This document shows positions 37,641 to 47,141 of a stretch of DNA of 64,000 bases, piece after piece; positions within the stretch are counted from its first letter, which is position 1; each line of letters begins with the position of its first letter. The notes below the pieces were generated by a model. It saw nothing but the letters and a program-made list of their open reading frames with translations. It was not told where the DNA came from and did not search any database. The stretch comes from Devriesea agamarum (lineage in GTDB: Bacteria > Actinomycetota > Actinomycetes > Actinomycetales > Dermabacteraceae): positions 2,862,238 through 2,926,237 of the forward strand of contig NZ_LN849456.1 of assembly GCF_900070355.1 (NCBI RefSeq). The letters run 5' to 3'. The translations under genes and the position numbers were made by a program.

Positions 37641-38939
37641 GTGGCAGGAGCCCAGAACTACCTCGCAGTCATCAAGGTTGTCGGCATCGGTGGCGGTGGT
37701 GTCAACGCTGTAAACCGAATGATTGAGTCCGGTTTGAAAGGCGTCGAGTTCATCGCTATTAACACCGATGCACAGGCTCTTCTGATGTCGGACGCCGACG
37801 TGAAGCTCGACGTTGGTAAGGAAATCACTCGAGGGCTGGGCGCAGGCGCCGACCCAGAAGTTGGGCGCAAAGCCGCAGAGGACCACGCCGAGGAAATCGA
37901 AGAGGTCCTCCGCGGCGCCGACATGGTGTTCGTTACCGCAGGTGAGGGCGGAGGAACCGGCACCGGTGGCGCCCCCGTGGTAGCCAAGATCGCCCGCAGC
38001 CTCGGCGCTCTGACTATCGGCGTAGTCACCCGGCCCTTCACCTTTGAAGGTCGCCGCCGTTCCACCCAGGCTGAATCGGGCATCGCCGCCCTGCAGTCTG
38101 AGGTCGACACCCTCATCGTGATCCCGAACGATCGTTTGCTGTCAATCGCCGACAAGCAGGTTTCCATGCTGGACGCCTTCAAGAGCGCTGACCAGGTGCT
38201 CTTGTCTGGTGTTCAGGGCATAACCGATCTGATCACGACCCCCGGCCTGATCAACCTCGACTTCGCCGACGTGAAGTCCGTGATGCAGGGCGCAGGAAGC
38301 GCCCTGATGGGGATCGGTTCCTCGCGCGGAGACGACCGTGCGCTGCAGGCCGCTGAACTTGCCGTGTCCAGCCCGCTGCTGGAAGCCAGCATCGACGGCG
38401 CTTACGGCGTGCTGCTGTCCATCCAGGGCGGCAGTGATCTCGGCCTGTACGAGGTATCCGAGGCGGCACGTCTGGTGCAGGAAGCTGCTCACCCCGATGC
38501 CAACATCATTTTCGGTGCGGTGATCGACGACGCCCTTGGAGACGAGGTGCGAGTGACTGTGATCGCCGCCGGATTCGAGGCCGGAGGTCCGACCCGGCGC
38601 GAAGAGGTGCGGGTGCTCCCCACCCGTGCACAGCCTGCCCAGACGACACCCCAGGTGTCCGCTCCAGCGCCTGTGTCTCCCGCTGGCCGTCACGAAGACC
38701 GTCCAGCTGCCACGCAGTGGGGTGCTGCTCAGCAGACGTTCCATCCCTCTCAGCCCGCCCCCGCGGCTCCCGCAGGGGAGACGCAGCCGGTCAACGCGGT
38801 GCCTGCCGAGGGTGAGGCATTCGAGACGGACAACCAGCAGGCGGATCCGGCACCGGTTGCCCCGCCGCGCGTACCCCACATTGACGAACCCCGCCGCGGA
38901 CGAGACGACGATCTCGACATCCCCGATTTCCTCAAGTGA
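37641..38939 (+). CDS. ftsZ: Cell division GTPase FtsZ
   Basis: The tubulin homologue that forms the Z ring. The GTP-binding GGGTGTGG is at 103-110, the T7 loop is [11 protein letters not shown], and the C-terminal peptide [11 protein letters not shown] is the partner-binding tail (SepF). A Pro/Ala/Gln linker precedes the tail. The GTG at 37641 (432 residues) is preferred because AAGGA lies just upstream and the sequence then starts (M)[14 protein letters not shown] as in relatives; the frame is open back to 37578. Its separation from ftsQ by the insert means it must have its own promoter. Confidence 0.97.
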   Translation: MAGAQNYLAVIKVVGIGGGGVNAVNRMIESGLKGVEFIAINTDAQALLMSDADVKLDVGKEITRGLGAGADPEVGRKAAEDHAEEIEEVLRGADMVFVTAGEGGGTGTGGAPVVAKIARSLGALTIGVVTRPFTFEGRRRSTQAESGIAALQSEVDTLIVIPNDRLLSIADKQVSMLDAFKSADQVLLSGVQGITDLITTPGLINLDFADVKSVMQGAGSALMGIGSSRGDDRALQAAELAVSSPLLEASIDGAYGVLLSIQGGSDLGLYEVSEAARLVQEAAHPDANIIFGAVIDDALGDEVRVTVIAAGFEAGGPTRREEVRVLPTRAQPAQTTPQVSAPAPVSPAGRHEDRPAATQWGAAQQTFHPSQPAPAAPAGETQPVNAVPAEGEAFETDNQQADPAPVAPPRVPHIDEPRRGRDDDLDIPDFLK

Positions 38940-39706
38940 TGGCCGAGGTCTCCCGGGGTATTCGTCCCGCTCATCTCGGCCACGCTCCGGGAGACCCGAC
39001 CCGCAGTTTCTTCACCACCCGATACGGTGGCGTCTCCTGCACGCCGTTTGATAGCGCGAATCTGGCCTTCCATGTGGGTGATCAGCCAGATCAGGTGAAG
39101 GTGAACCGGGATCGGCTGCGGATGTTCTGCCAGAAGCCGGTGCTGTTTGTTGACCAAGTGCATTCAGCTGATGTCTACACCGTGCCCGAGGACATTAACC
39201 TTCCAGACCTACTCGCCAGGCCCCCGGTCCACGCTGATGCGATAGTGACCCAGCGGCGCGATATCGCGATTGCGGTGATGGTGGCCGACTGTGTTCCCGT
39301 GATCATGCGCGATGACGTGAACGGAGTGATCGGGGTAGCGCACGCTGGGCGCCCCGGACTACTCGCCGGTGTGCTGCAAGCCTGTGTCGCAGCCATGCAG
39401 GCCTACGGAGCAGACCCGGTTGCCATGGTGGCCGCCGTCGGGCCGTCTGTATGCGGACGATGCTACGAAGTGCCAGCCGATATGCGCGAGATGGCCTGCC
39501 AGATCCTGCCGGAGTGTTGGGCTGAAACCTCGTGGAACACTCCGGCTCTGGACCTTCGCGCCGGAGCCCGCTCTGTTCTTCGGTCCCTCGGGCTGAGCGC
39601 TGAGAGCATCGATATGGCCCACCCCTGCACGATGGAAGATGACAGGTTTTTCTCCTACCGCAGAGACGGACGGACTGGCCGCTTCGCAGGGGTCGCGGTG
39701 CGATGA
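38939..39706 (+). CDS. pgeF: PgeF/YfiH-type peptidoglycan editing factor
   Basis: A 255-residue multicopper-oxidase-like (DUF152) protein. The metal ligands are apparent in QVHSADVY, VADCVPVI and HAGRPGLLAG. E. coli PgeF removes wrongly incorporated L-Ser from muropeptides, and other members act as purine nucleosidases. The ATG overlaps the ftsZ stop by one base. In many actinobacteria a yggS gene follows; here it is absent and sepF follows after 208 bases. Confidence 0.92.
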   Translation: MAEVSRGIRPAHLGHAPGDPTRSFFTTRYGGVSCTPFDSANLAFHVGDQPDQVKVNRDRLRMFCQKPVLFVDQVHSADVYTVPEDINLPDLLARPPVHADAIVTQRRDIAIAVMVADCVPVIMRDDVNGVIGVAHAGRPGLLAGVLQACVAAMQAYGADPVAMVAAVGPSVCGRCYEVPADMREMACQILPECWAETSWNTPALDLRAGARSVLRSLGLSAESIDMAHPCTMEDDRFFSYRRDGRTGRFAGVAVR

Positions 39707-39914
39707 GTACCGGTATATGGGCACAAAGGCGTCCCAGTTTGTCCCGATCGGATGATCTGTTCGCGAAATTCCCAACAGAGCTGGCGACACGCCGGGTGAA
39801 AATGTGCGGTAGGGCTCGTGGTCAGGTACGTTCTGGACAAGGACCGTACTGCACTCCCGTGCTTCCCCAAGTCAACGACGCGTCCGATGTAACGACGAAC
39901 AGGGAGACCTCACA

Positions 39915-40403
39915 ATGGCCGGCGCACTGCGCAAGACGATGGTTTACCTCGGTTTGGCCGAGGACGACGACAGGTACTACGAGCAGCCTCAAACCAGTGA
40001 GCCGCATGCGGTCTCTCCAAGGGCCCAGGAGGTCCGACACGACCAGGAGGAGCGGGAGGCACACGTGACGCCAATCCGGAATCGACAGAATATAGCGCCG
40101 GTCCAGATGGCCAGCATCCACGACACAGCTATGCAGCGCATCACTACAATCCATCCGCGCTCGTATAACGACGCCAAAGCGATTGGCGAGTCCTTTAGGG
40201 ACGGCGTGCCGGTGATTATGAACCTGTCCGATATGGATGACGCCGACGCGAAGCGGATGGTGGACTTCTCTGCGGGTCTGGTGTTCGGGTTGCGCGGCGC
40301 TATTGAGCGTGTCACCAACAAAGTTTTCCTCCTCTCGCCAGAACACGTCCAGATTGAGGGCGATGGCAGTGGCGAGGAGAGCAGCTTCTACAACCAGAGC
40401 TGA
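39915..40403 (+). CDS. sepF: Division protein SepF
   Basis: SepF anchors FtsZ to the membrane in actinobacteria. The N-terminal amphipathic segment MAGALRKTMVYLGLAEDDD is the membrane anchor. After a charged linker, the globular domain carries RITTIHPRSYNDAKAIGESFRDGVPVIMNLSDM, DFSAGLVFGLRGAIERV and FLLSPEHVQI. At 162 residues the length is normal. AGGGAGA precedes the ATG. Confidence 0.96.
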   Translation: MAGALRKTMVYLGLAEDDDRYYEQPQTSEPHAVSPRAQEVRHDQEEREAHVTPIRNRQNIAPVQMASIHDTAMQRITTIHPRSYNDAKAIGESFRDGVPVIMNLSDMDDADAKRMVDFSAGLVFGLRGAIERVTNKVFLLSPEHVQIEGDGSGEESSFYNQS

Positions 40404-40412
40404 TCAGACACC

Positions 40413-40703
40413 ATGCAGCTGATTGTAGGCATCGCATATTTGGCGGTGCTGCTCTACATGATTGCGCTCATCACGAGGTTGGTTCTGGAATGGATTCAGG
40501 CCTATGCCCGGGACTTTAGGCCGCGTGGATTAGTGCTGATCCTGTTTGAGGTGGTCTACACCGTGACCGATCCGCCGGTTTCCCTGGCCAGGCGCTTAAT
40601 TCCGCCGCTCCGGTTTGGGGGCATTGCGCTGGATCTAGGCCTCTTTATCGTGCTGATCCTGTGCTCCGTGATCCTTTCTATTCTCGGAGCGTTGGTGTCA
40701 TGA
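40413..40703 (+). CDS. YggT family membrane protein
   Basis: A 96-residue protein with two transmembrane segments (about 4-24 and 73-93) around a YggT core, including VYTVTDPPVSLARRLIPPLRFGGIALDLG. It lies between sepF and divIVA as in most actinobacteria. The function is unknown; a role in division or envelope is inferred from position. Confidence 0.9.
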   Translation: MQLIVGIAYLAVLLYMIALITRLVLEWIQAYARDFRPRGLVLILFEVVYTVTDPPVSLARRLIPPLRFGGIALDLGLFIVLILCSVILSILGALVS

Positions 40704-40783
40704 CCAGCAAAGATAACCAGCTGGCTAGGTTGTGTTCCGAGAACTGTTTCAGCTGCGCCGACATTTCGACTACGCTGATCTAT

Positions 40784-40828
40784 GTACCGTCCATAAGGAC
40801 GGCCAAGTACCGTCCATAAGGACGGCCA
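40784..40828 (+). promoter_or_regulatory. Tandem palindromes upstream of divIVA
   Basis: Two identical 22-base units (40784-40805 and 40807-40828) each contain the inverted repeat CCGTCC-ATAA-GGACGG. Their period is 23 bp, about two helical turns, and they end 31 bases before the divIVA ATG. They could be a double operator or two RNA hairpins in the leader. Confidence 0.6.
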
Positions 40829-40859
40829 GTCATGATCCGATCCACGAGAAGGTGACCCC

Positions 40860-41543
40860 ATGGCCCTGATGCCCGAGGACCTGCTGAATAAGCGGTTCAC
40901 CCCGGTGCGTTTCACCGAAGGCTACGACATGGACGAGGTCGATGAGTACCTCGATAACGACGTCATGCCTCGCCTCCAGGAGCTCATCGACGAAAACGAT
41001 CGTCTGACCAAGGACCTCGAACTGGCGAAGCAGCGCATCGCTGAACTCGAGTCCCGGATCGACGCTCCCGTGGGAGCTGAGGTTCGCCCCGAGTTCCGCC
41101 CTGTCGAGGAGCCGGCGGTCACCGCCGCTGTCGAAGAAACCCCGAAGGCTCCAGCTGCACGCGACGAGGCACCGGTACCCAGCGACACGACCTCCGCCAT
41201 CGCTCAGATGGGCGCAGATGGCGCCGACCGGTCTGCCACCGGCATCATTGCCCTGGCTCAGCGTCTGCACGACGAGTACGTCAAGAACGGCGAGGACGAG
41301 CGCGATCGCCTCATTGCCGAGGCTCGGATCGAGCACCGTCGGATCATCGGCGAAGCGGAAGAGAAGTCTCGCGCCACGCTCGAGCAGCTTGAACAGCGCA
41401 AGATCGGGCTGGAGAAGAGCATCGAGCAGCTTCGCACCTTCGAGCGCGACTACCGCAACCGGCTGCGCAACTACCTCGAGAGCCAGCTGCGCGACCTCGA
41501 GACCAGCGAGACCCAGGACAAGCAGGCGACCTTCGGCCTGTGA
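40860..41543 (+). CDS. divIVA: Polar growth and division protein DivIVA (Wag31-like)
   Basis: A 227-residue coiled-coil scaffold that marks cell poles and septa. The N-terminal lipid-binding domain reads LLNKRFTPVRFTEGYDMDEVDEYLD, followed by a short coiled coil, an Ala/Pro/Glu linker (about 75-125), and a long second coiled coil (about 130-218). GAAGGTGA precedes the ATG. Two tandem palindromes lie just upstream. It overlaps lspA by four bases. Confidence 0.95.
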   Translation: MALMPEDLLNKRFTPVRFTEGYDMDEVDEYLDNDVMPRLQELIDENDRLTKDLELAKQRIAELESRIDAPVGAEVRPEFRPVEEPAVTAAVEETPKAPAARDEAPVPSDTTSAIAQMGADGADRSATGIIALAQRLHDEYVKNGEDERDRLIAEARIEHRRIIGEAEEKSRATLEQLEQRKIGLEKSIEQLRTFERDYRNRLRNYLESQLRDLETSETQDKQATFGL

Positions 41544-42124
41544 CCCAGAAATCGCCCGACGCGGCGGATTCCGAGCGCACCTCGTTCGGCGTCCGCCGCG
41601 TCGTATTACGTTGCATTCTTCCGGCAGTTATGGTCGCAGTGTTTGTGCTGCTGATCGACCAATGGACGAAGTCGTTAGCTCTGACCCACCTCGCTGAGCT
41701 CGAGCCCTATCCCGTCATACCCGGAATCTTGAACTTCACCCTGCTGTTTAATTCGGGGGCAGCGTGGAGCCTGGGTGCGAACGCCACCCCCGTGGTCACA
41801 CTCGTGCAGGTGCTCATTTCGTTGATCGCGGTGTGGTTCTTAATCGCCAAAGTGCGTTCCACCGGGTGGGCCATTGCACTGGGTCTGCTTCTGGGCGGTG
41901 CCTGCGGCAACCTTTACGACCGCCTTTTGCGTCCTCCAGGTTTTGGTCGAGGGCACGTCGTGGACTTCCTGCAACTGCCTCACTGGCCGGTCTTTAATGT
42001 CGCCGACATGTCTGTTGTGTTCGCCGCCATCTCGATTGTTGTGTTCAGCCTGATCGGGATAGGCCCGTCTAACCCCCACCGCCACAGCCCGTCGCCGCAG
42101 GCGGAGGAGTCACCGCATGACTGA
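41540..42124 (+). CDS. lspA: Lipoprotein signal peptidase LspA
   Basis: An aspartic protease that removes signal peptides from prolipoproteins. Four transmembrane segments are visible. The conserved [30 protein letters not shown] and FNVADMSVV motifs contain the catalytic Asp pair. At 194 residues it is slightly long, with extra N- and C-terminal tails. The GTG overlaps divIVA by four bases and the end overlaps rluD by eight. The lipoprotein encoded at 59691 is a likely substrate. Confidence 0.95.
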   Translation: MTQKSPDAADSERTSFGVRRVVLRCILPAVMVAVFVLLIDQWTKSLALTHLAELEPYPVIPGILNFTLLFNSGAAWSLGANATPVVTLVQVLISLIAVWFLIAKVRSTGWAIALGLLLGGACGNLYDRLLRPPGFGRGHVVDFLQLPHWPVFNVADMSVVFAAISIVVFSLIGIGPSNPHRHSPSPQAEESPHD

Positions 42125-43043
42125 TTCGCGAATGTTGTATGTCCCCGATGGGCTGGCTGGGGAGAGAGTGGATGTGGGACTCTCGCGCCTTCTGGGCATG
42201 TCGCGCTCACGGGTTGCTGACATGGTGGAACAGGGCGATGTTCTGCTTGATGGAAAGTGTCCCGCCAGATCAGAACGCCTCACCGCCGGGGCACTGCTAG
42301 CCGTCGAAATCCCTGCGGAGCGCCCCGGCCCCATGGTGCGGGCCGAAGTGGTTGAAGGGATGGGAATCGTCCACGAAGACGACGACATCGTGGTGGTGGA
42401 TAAACCCGTTGGAGTGGCAGCGCACCCCAGCGTCGGTTGGACCGGCCCCACCGTGCTTGGGCATCTGGCCGCAATCGGTGTGGGTGTGGCCACCTCGGGA
42501 GCCAGTGAGCGTCAGGGCATCGTGCAACGCCTGGACGTGGGCACCAGCGGCCTGATGGTTGTCGCGAAATCAGAAATCGCGTACTCGGTGCTGAAGGATG
42601 CCTTCCGCAAACGAACCGTCTCCAAGACGTACCACGCCGTATGCCAAGGCCATCCTGACCCGCTCTCAGGCACGATCGACGCCCCGATAGGCCGCAGCCC
42701 CAACCATGACTACAAATACGCTGTCATGCGCAATGGAAAGCCGTCTATCACGCATTACGAAGTGCTGGAAATGTTTCGCGCTGCGTCATTGCTTGAGATA
42801 CATCTTGAGACGGGTCGAACCCACCAGATTCGGGTCCACATGTCGGCTATGCGTCATCCGCTGGTCGGTGACCCTCTGTACGGAAGTGATCCGACACTGG
42901 CCGACCGTCTGGGATTGATCCGGCAATGGTTGCATGCAAAGGACCTGTCTTTTGAACACCCCACCTCGCGCCGGATGGTGACCTACACCTCGGCGTATCC
43001 GGAGGATCTGCGCATCGCTTTGGAGAAGCTGCGCGCTGTTTAG
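42117..43043 (+). CDS. rluD: RluD-type 23S rRNA pseudouridine synthase
   Basis: A 308-residue enzyme with an N-terminal S4 domain ([26 protein letters not shown]) and a RsuA/RluA catalytic domain. The catalytic Asp is in [12 protein letters not shown], and [10 protein letters not shown] follows. Family members modify U1911, U1915 and U1917 of 23S rRNA; the exact target here is inferred. It overlaps lspA by eight bases. Its last codons form the first unit of a downstream tandem repeat. Confidence 0.93.
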   Translation: MTDSRMLYVPDGLAGERVDVGLSRLLGMSRSRVADMVEQGDVLLDGKCPARSERLTAGALLAVEIPAERPGPMVRAEVVEGMGIVHEDDDIVVVDKPVGVAAHPSVGWTGPTVLGHLAAIGVGVATSGASERQGIVQRLDVGTSGLMVVAKSEIAYSVLKDAFRKRTVSKTYHAVCQGHPDPLSGTIDAPIGRSPNHDYKYAVMRNGKPSITHYEVLEMFRAASLLEIHLETGRTHQIRVHMSAMRHPLVGDPLYGSDPTLADRLGLIRQWLHAKDLSFEHPTSRRMVTYTSAYPEDLRIALEKLRAV

Positions 43044-43125
43044 TGAGAAGCCGGGCTGTTTGGGGAGAAACTGCACTGTCTAGTGAGAAACTGTGCAGCC
43101 TGGCGGAAAACTGCGCGGTGCTTAA
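43023..43125 (+). repeat. Degenerate 20-bp tandem repeat derived from the rluD 3' end
   Basis: Units starting GAGAAG, GAGAAG, GAGAAA, GAGAAA and GGAAAA begin at 43023, 43045, 43065, 43085 and 43105. The first unit is the rluD C-terminal codons. The later four are spaced exactly 20 bp and are non-coding. Confidence 0.75.
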
Positions 43126-43247
43126 GTGCCCAGCCGATCACCGGCGCCGGATGTCAACTCGCGCCGATGGCTTCCAGGTCAGGCCGACGGGACCCAGGCG
43201 TGATTGGTGCGACCCTCCCGCCGTGCCCGCGAGAGATTCAAGCTCGC

Positions 43248-43253
43248 TAGGCT
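43248..43253 (+). promoter_or_regulatory. Leaderless -10 for dnaE
   Basis: TAGGCT is followed by seven bases and then the ATG at 43261, where the PHP-domain sequence begins. Confidence 0.5.
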
Positions 43254-43260
43254 GTACCGC

Positions 43261-46200
43261 ATGGCCGCCGCATCAGACTTTGTCCATCTGCATGTCCACA
43301 CCGACTACTCGCTCCTGGATGGAGCCGCCAAGATCGACAAGCTCATCGCGGAAGCGTCCAAGCAGGGTCAACGCTCGATAGCGATCACCGACCACGGATA
43401 TGTCTTTGGCGCCTACGAGTTCTACAACACGGCCAAAGCGGCGGGCATTAAACCAATTATCGGCGTGGAAGCCTATGTGACCCCGGGTACTTCTCGGCAC
43501 GACCGTACGCGCGTGCAGTGGGGAACCAAAGAACAGCAAGCGGCGGGCGATGACGTCTCTGCGCGGGGTGCCTACACCCACCTCACCCTGCTGTCGCGCA
43601 CCACCGAAGGCATGCACAATCTGTTCCGGCTCGCATCGGCGGCATCCCTCGACGGACAGATGGGCAAGTGGCCCCGGATGGACCGGGAAATCCTCGCGAA
43701 ATTTGCCCCGGGGCTGATCGCCTCCACGGGCTGCCCCTCGGGGGAGGTGCAGACTCGTCTACGTCTGGGGCAGTGGGATGAGGCGGTCAAAGCCGCGGCT
43801 GACTACCAGGACATATTCGGTAAGGAAAACTACTTCGTTGAGCTGATGGATCACGGCCTAGAGATCGAAACTCGGGTTACCAAACAGCTGCTGGAACTAT
43901 CCAAGACCATCGGCGCACCCCTTATCGCGACCAACGACCTTCACTACGTGACCGAGGGCGACGCACCAATCCAGGACGCCATGCTGTGCATCAACTCCGG
44001 CTCGACCTTCGATGCTCCGGGGCGGTTTAAGTTCGACGGGTCTGGCTACTACCTGAAGTCCGCACAGGAAATGCGGACCCTGTTCAAAGAACTGCCGGAG
44101 GCTTGCGACAACACGCTGAAAGTCGCCGAAATGTGCGACGTGCACTTCACAACCACCTCTGACGGTGCGAACTTTATGCCGGTGTTTCCCTGTCCACCCG
44201 GGGAAGACGAGCATTCCTGGTTTATTAAAGAGGTGCAGCGGGGCCTCGAATATAGATTCCCGCAGGGCATCCCGGATGAGGTGCAAGAACGGGCGAATTT
44301 CGAGGTGTCCGTGATTACCCAGATGGGCTTTCCCGGATACTTCCTGGTGGTGGCGGACTTCATTAACTGGGCGAAGGACCACGACATTCGCGTGGGCCCC
44401 GGTCGCGGATCTGGGGCAGGGTCCATGGTCGCCTATGCCATGCGTATTACCGACTTGAACCCGATCGACCACGGGTTGCTGTTCGAGAGGTTCCTGAATC
44501 CCGACCGTATTTCCATGCCGGACTTCGACGTTGACTTCGACGATCGTCGTCGCGGTGAGGTGCTGGAATACGTGACGAAGAAGTACGGAGATGACCGGGT
44601 CGCCCAGCTCATTACGTACGGCGTCATGAAAACGAAGAACTCGTTGAAAGATGCGGCCCGAGTGCTGGGGTACCCGTATGCGTTGGGCGATAAAATCACT
44701 AAGGCGCTGCCGCCGTCGGTCATGGGCAAAGACATTCCGATCAACGGGATTTTTGACACCGCTCATAAGCGCTACGCGGAGGCCGAGGAATTTCGCAAAC
44801 TGCACGCCGAGGATCCGGATGTCCAGAAGGTTGTGGAGATTGCCAAAGGGGTTGAGGGGCTGACTCGAGGATGGGGCGTGCACGCCTGTGGTGTGATCAT
44901 GTCCAGTGTTCCGCTGACGGATGTTATTCCGATTATGCGGCGTCCCTCGGACGGTCAGATCATCACCCAGTTTGAATACTCGACCTGCGAAACCCTCGGT
45001 CTGCTGAAAATGGACTTCCTGGGGCTTCGTAACCTGACCGTCATTTCCGATGCCCTGGAGAATATTCAAACCAACGGGAAAACCCCGCCGGACTTAGAGA
45101 CTCTCGGCACCGACGATCCGGCATCTTACGAACTGCTTTCACGCGGGGACACCTTGGGTGTGTTCCAGCTGGACGGTAGCGGAATGCGGACGCTGCTGCG
45201 GCAGATGAAGCCAGACAACTTCGAGGACATCTCGGCTGTCAGCGCTCTGTATCGTCCTGGTCCGATGGGCGCGAACTCTCACACTAACTATGCGCTGCGC
45301 AAGAACGGCTTGCAGGAGATCACCCCGATTCACCCCGAGCTGGAAGAGCCGCTGGCAGAGATTCTTGGCACCACCTACGGGTTGATTGTGTACCAAGAGC
45401 AGGTAATGCAGATTGCGCAGAAGGTGGCGGGATTCAGCCTCGGACAGGCAGATATTCTTCGCCGCGCGATGGGCAAGAAGAAAAAGGCGGAACTGGATAA
45501 GCAGTTCGCTGGGTTCCGGCAGGGAATGCTCGACAACGGGTTCTCCGATGCGTGCGTGAATACGCTGTGGGAGATCCTGGTTCCGTTCTCTGACTATGCG
45601 TTCAATAAGTCGCACTCTGCCGCGTACGGCCTGGTGTCCTACTGGACCGCATACCTGAAGGCAAACTTCCCGACCGAATACATGGCGGCCCTGCTCACGT
45701 CGACCCAGGAAAATCGCGACCGGTTGGGACTGTACCTCGGTGAGTGCCGCCATCTTGGGATTACCGTGCTGCCTCCGGATGTCAATGAGTCCGGCATGCA
45801 CTTTTCCGCGGTGGGGGCGGATATTCGCTTTGGTCTATCGGCTATTCGTAACGTGGGCGCCAACGTGGTCGACGCGATTATCCAGGCTCGGGAAGAGAAA
45901 GGAGCGTTCACCTCGTTTAGGGACTTCTTGAAGAAAGTTCCACTGGTGGTGTGCAATAAACGCACCGTCGAGTCCCTCATTAAGGGCGGGGCTTTCGACT
46001 CTCTGGGGGAAAACCGCCGCACGCTCACGCTGCACCATGAAATGGCTGTGGATGAGTACGTGGGCGTGAAGAAGATGGAGAGCCACGGTCAGTTTGATCT
46101 GTTCGGCGGAGCCTTGGATGCCGGAACCGATGCCAGTTCCGAGTTGGAAGATCGTCCCTACCCGGAGGTACCGGAATGGGACCGGAAAGAAAAACTCGCG

Positions 46201-46812
46201 TTTGAACGCACCATGCTCGGCCTGTATGTGTCAGACCATCCGCTATCCGGGCTTGAACATGTGATCGCGCAGAACTCGTCCTGCTCGATTTCCAAGCTGT
46301 CCGATCCTGAAGCGGTCTCGGACGGCGCCATGGTCACCATCGCTGGTCTGATCACCGGGCTTCAGCGCAAGACCACGAAAACTGGCAATATGTGGGCGAT
46401 TGCCACGGTGGAAGACCTCGAAGGAACGGTTGACTGCCTGCTGTTTCCATCGACCTATCAAACCGTTGCTACGGAACTAGCCGAAGATCTCATCGTCTCG
46501 ATGAAGGGCCGGATCGACCTGTCTAAAGGCATGGCCGAGATGCGGGTGATGGAGATGACCATCCCGGAGATCACCGGTGGATCGGAAGGGCCTGTGGTGA
46601 TTACGGTCCCGGCGATGCGCTGCACCGAAAAGCTTGCCGATGAATTGAGAAACATTTTGAGTGTGCACCCGGGGATGAGCGAGGTGCGGATGAAGCTCAC
46701 GGAACCGGGCCGAACCACCGTTATGCAACTGGACAACAGACTGTCTGTGCAGCCCTCCGCGGCGCTGTATGCATCGTTGAAGGCGTTACTCGGGCCAGCT
46801 TGCCTCGGCTAA
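43261..46812 (+). CDS. dnaE: DNA polymerase III alpha subunit DnaE
   Basis: The replicative polymerase, 1183 residues from ATG 43261. The N-terminal PHP domain starts FVHLHVHTDYSLLDGAAKI. The C-family catalytic acids are in PDFDVDFDD (about 420). GPGRGSGAGSMVAYA, RPGPMGANSHTNY, HSAAYGLVSYWTAYLKANFP and a late OB-fold follow. The frame is open back to 43204, but the leaderless -10 at 43248 and family length favour 43261. It is transcribed separately from rluD. Confidence 0.96.
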   Translation: MAAASDFVHLHVHTDYSLLDGAAKIDKLIAEASKQGQRSIAITDHGYVFGAYEFYNTAKAAGIKPIIGVEAYVTPGTSRHDRTRVQWGTKEQQAAGDDVSARGAYTHLTLLSRTTEGMHNLFRLASAASLDGQMGKWPRMDREILAKFAPGLIASTGCPSGEVQTRLRLGQWDEAVKAAADYQDIFGKENYFVELMDHGLEIETRVTKQLLELSKTIGAPLIATNDLHYVTEGDAPIQDAMLCINSGSTFDAPGRFKFDGSGYYLKSAQEMRTLFKELPEACDNTLKVAEMCDVHFTTTSDGANFMPVFPCPPGEDEHSWFIKEVQRGLEYRFPQGIPDEVQERANFEVSVITQMGFPGYFLVVADFINWAKDHDIRVGPGRGSGAGSMVAYAMRITDLNPIDHGLLFERFLNPDRISMPDFDVDFDDRRRGEVLEYVTKKYGDDRVAQLITYGVMKTKNSLKDAARVLGYPYALGDKITKALPPSVMGKDIPINGIFDTAHKRYAEAEEFRKLHAEDPDVQKVVEIAKGVEGLTRGWGVHACGVIMSSVPLTDVIPIMRRPSDGQIITQFEYSTCETLGLLKMDFLGLRNLTVISDALENIQTNGKTPPDLETLGTDDPASYELLSRGDTLGVFQLDGSGMRTLLRQMKPDNFEDISAVSALYRPGPMGANSHTNYALRKNGLQEITPIHPELEEPLAEILGTTYGLIVYQEQVMQIAQKVAGFSLGQADILRRAMGKKKKAELDKQFAGFRQGMLDNGFSDACVNTLWEILVPFSDYAFNKSHSAAYGLVSYWTAYLKANFPTEYMAALLTSTQENRDRLGLYLGECRHLGITVLPPDVNESGMHFSAVGADIRFGLSAIRNVGANVVDAIIQAREEKGAFTSFRDFLKKVPLVVCNKRTVESLIKGGAFDSLGENRRTLTLHHEMAVDEYVGVKKMESHGQFDLFGGALDAGTDASSELEDRPYPEVPEWDRKEKLAFERTMLGLYVSDHPLSGLEHVIAQNSSCSISKLSDPEAVSDGAMVTIAGLITGLQRKTTKTGNMWAIATVEDLEGTVDCLLFPSTYQTVATELAEDLIVSMKGRIDLSKGMAEMRVMEMTIPEITGGSEGPVVITVPAMRCTEKLADELRNILSVHPGMSEVRMKLTEPGRTTVMQLDNRLSVQPSAALYASLKALLGPACLG

Positions 46813-46899
46813 AGCGGTAACGGGGCGGGTAGTGGGATGAGCTATCGGCTGAGGCAGGCAGTCACAGCTCGAAACGTGCACCGGCAGGTTATACGCGTA

Positions 46900-46930
46900 G
46901 CGCGGTCCGCTCTAGGTGAGCGAACCGCGC
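46900..46930 (+). terminator. Hairpin terminator after dnaE
   Basis: GCGCGGT-c-CGCT pairs with AGCG-a-ACCGCGC around a 7-base loop, giving 11 pairs and one C/A mismatch. It may serve both convergent genes. Confidence 0.55.
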
Positions 46931-47004
46931 CAAGGTTTACTGCGATGTGCGCCGCTGCGGCATGTTCGTGCGTGTTGCCGTATTGCTGCGCCGCCGTGTC
47001 AGCC

Positions 47005-47046
47005 TGTCACTGTCACTGTCACTGTCACTGTCACTGTCACTGTCAC
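47005..47046 (+). repeat. TGTCAC x7 microsatellite
   Basis: Seven perfect copies of a 6-base unit in a non-coding spacer. Confidence 0.95.
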
Positions 47047-47141
47047 TGCGCCAGCGTGTCGGCACCTCAGCGCCGTCCACACCTCAGCAGGTCATCGCGT
47101 GGGCCTCAGGTCGGATCAACCATCGACGAAGTCGTGGCCGA

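Larger units (their letters stand above)
46813..47141 (+). other. Intergenic region between dnaE and the convergent efflux gene
   Basis: No gene is supported. It holds a strong hairpin (46900-46930) and a seven-copy TGTCAC repeat (47005-47046). Confidence 0.6.

Noticed and set aside
39703-40068. 121-residue frame between pgeF and sepF as a yggS remnant
   Set aside because: It shows no PLP-binding pattern and overlaps sepF out of frame.
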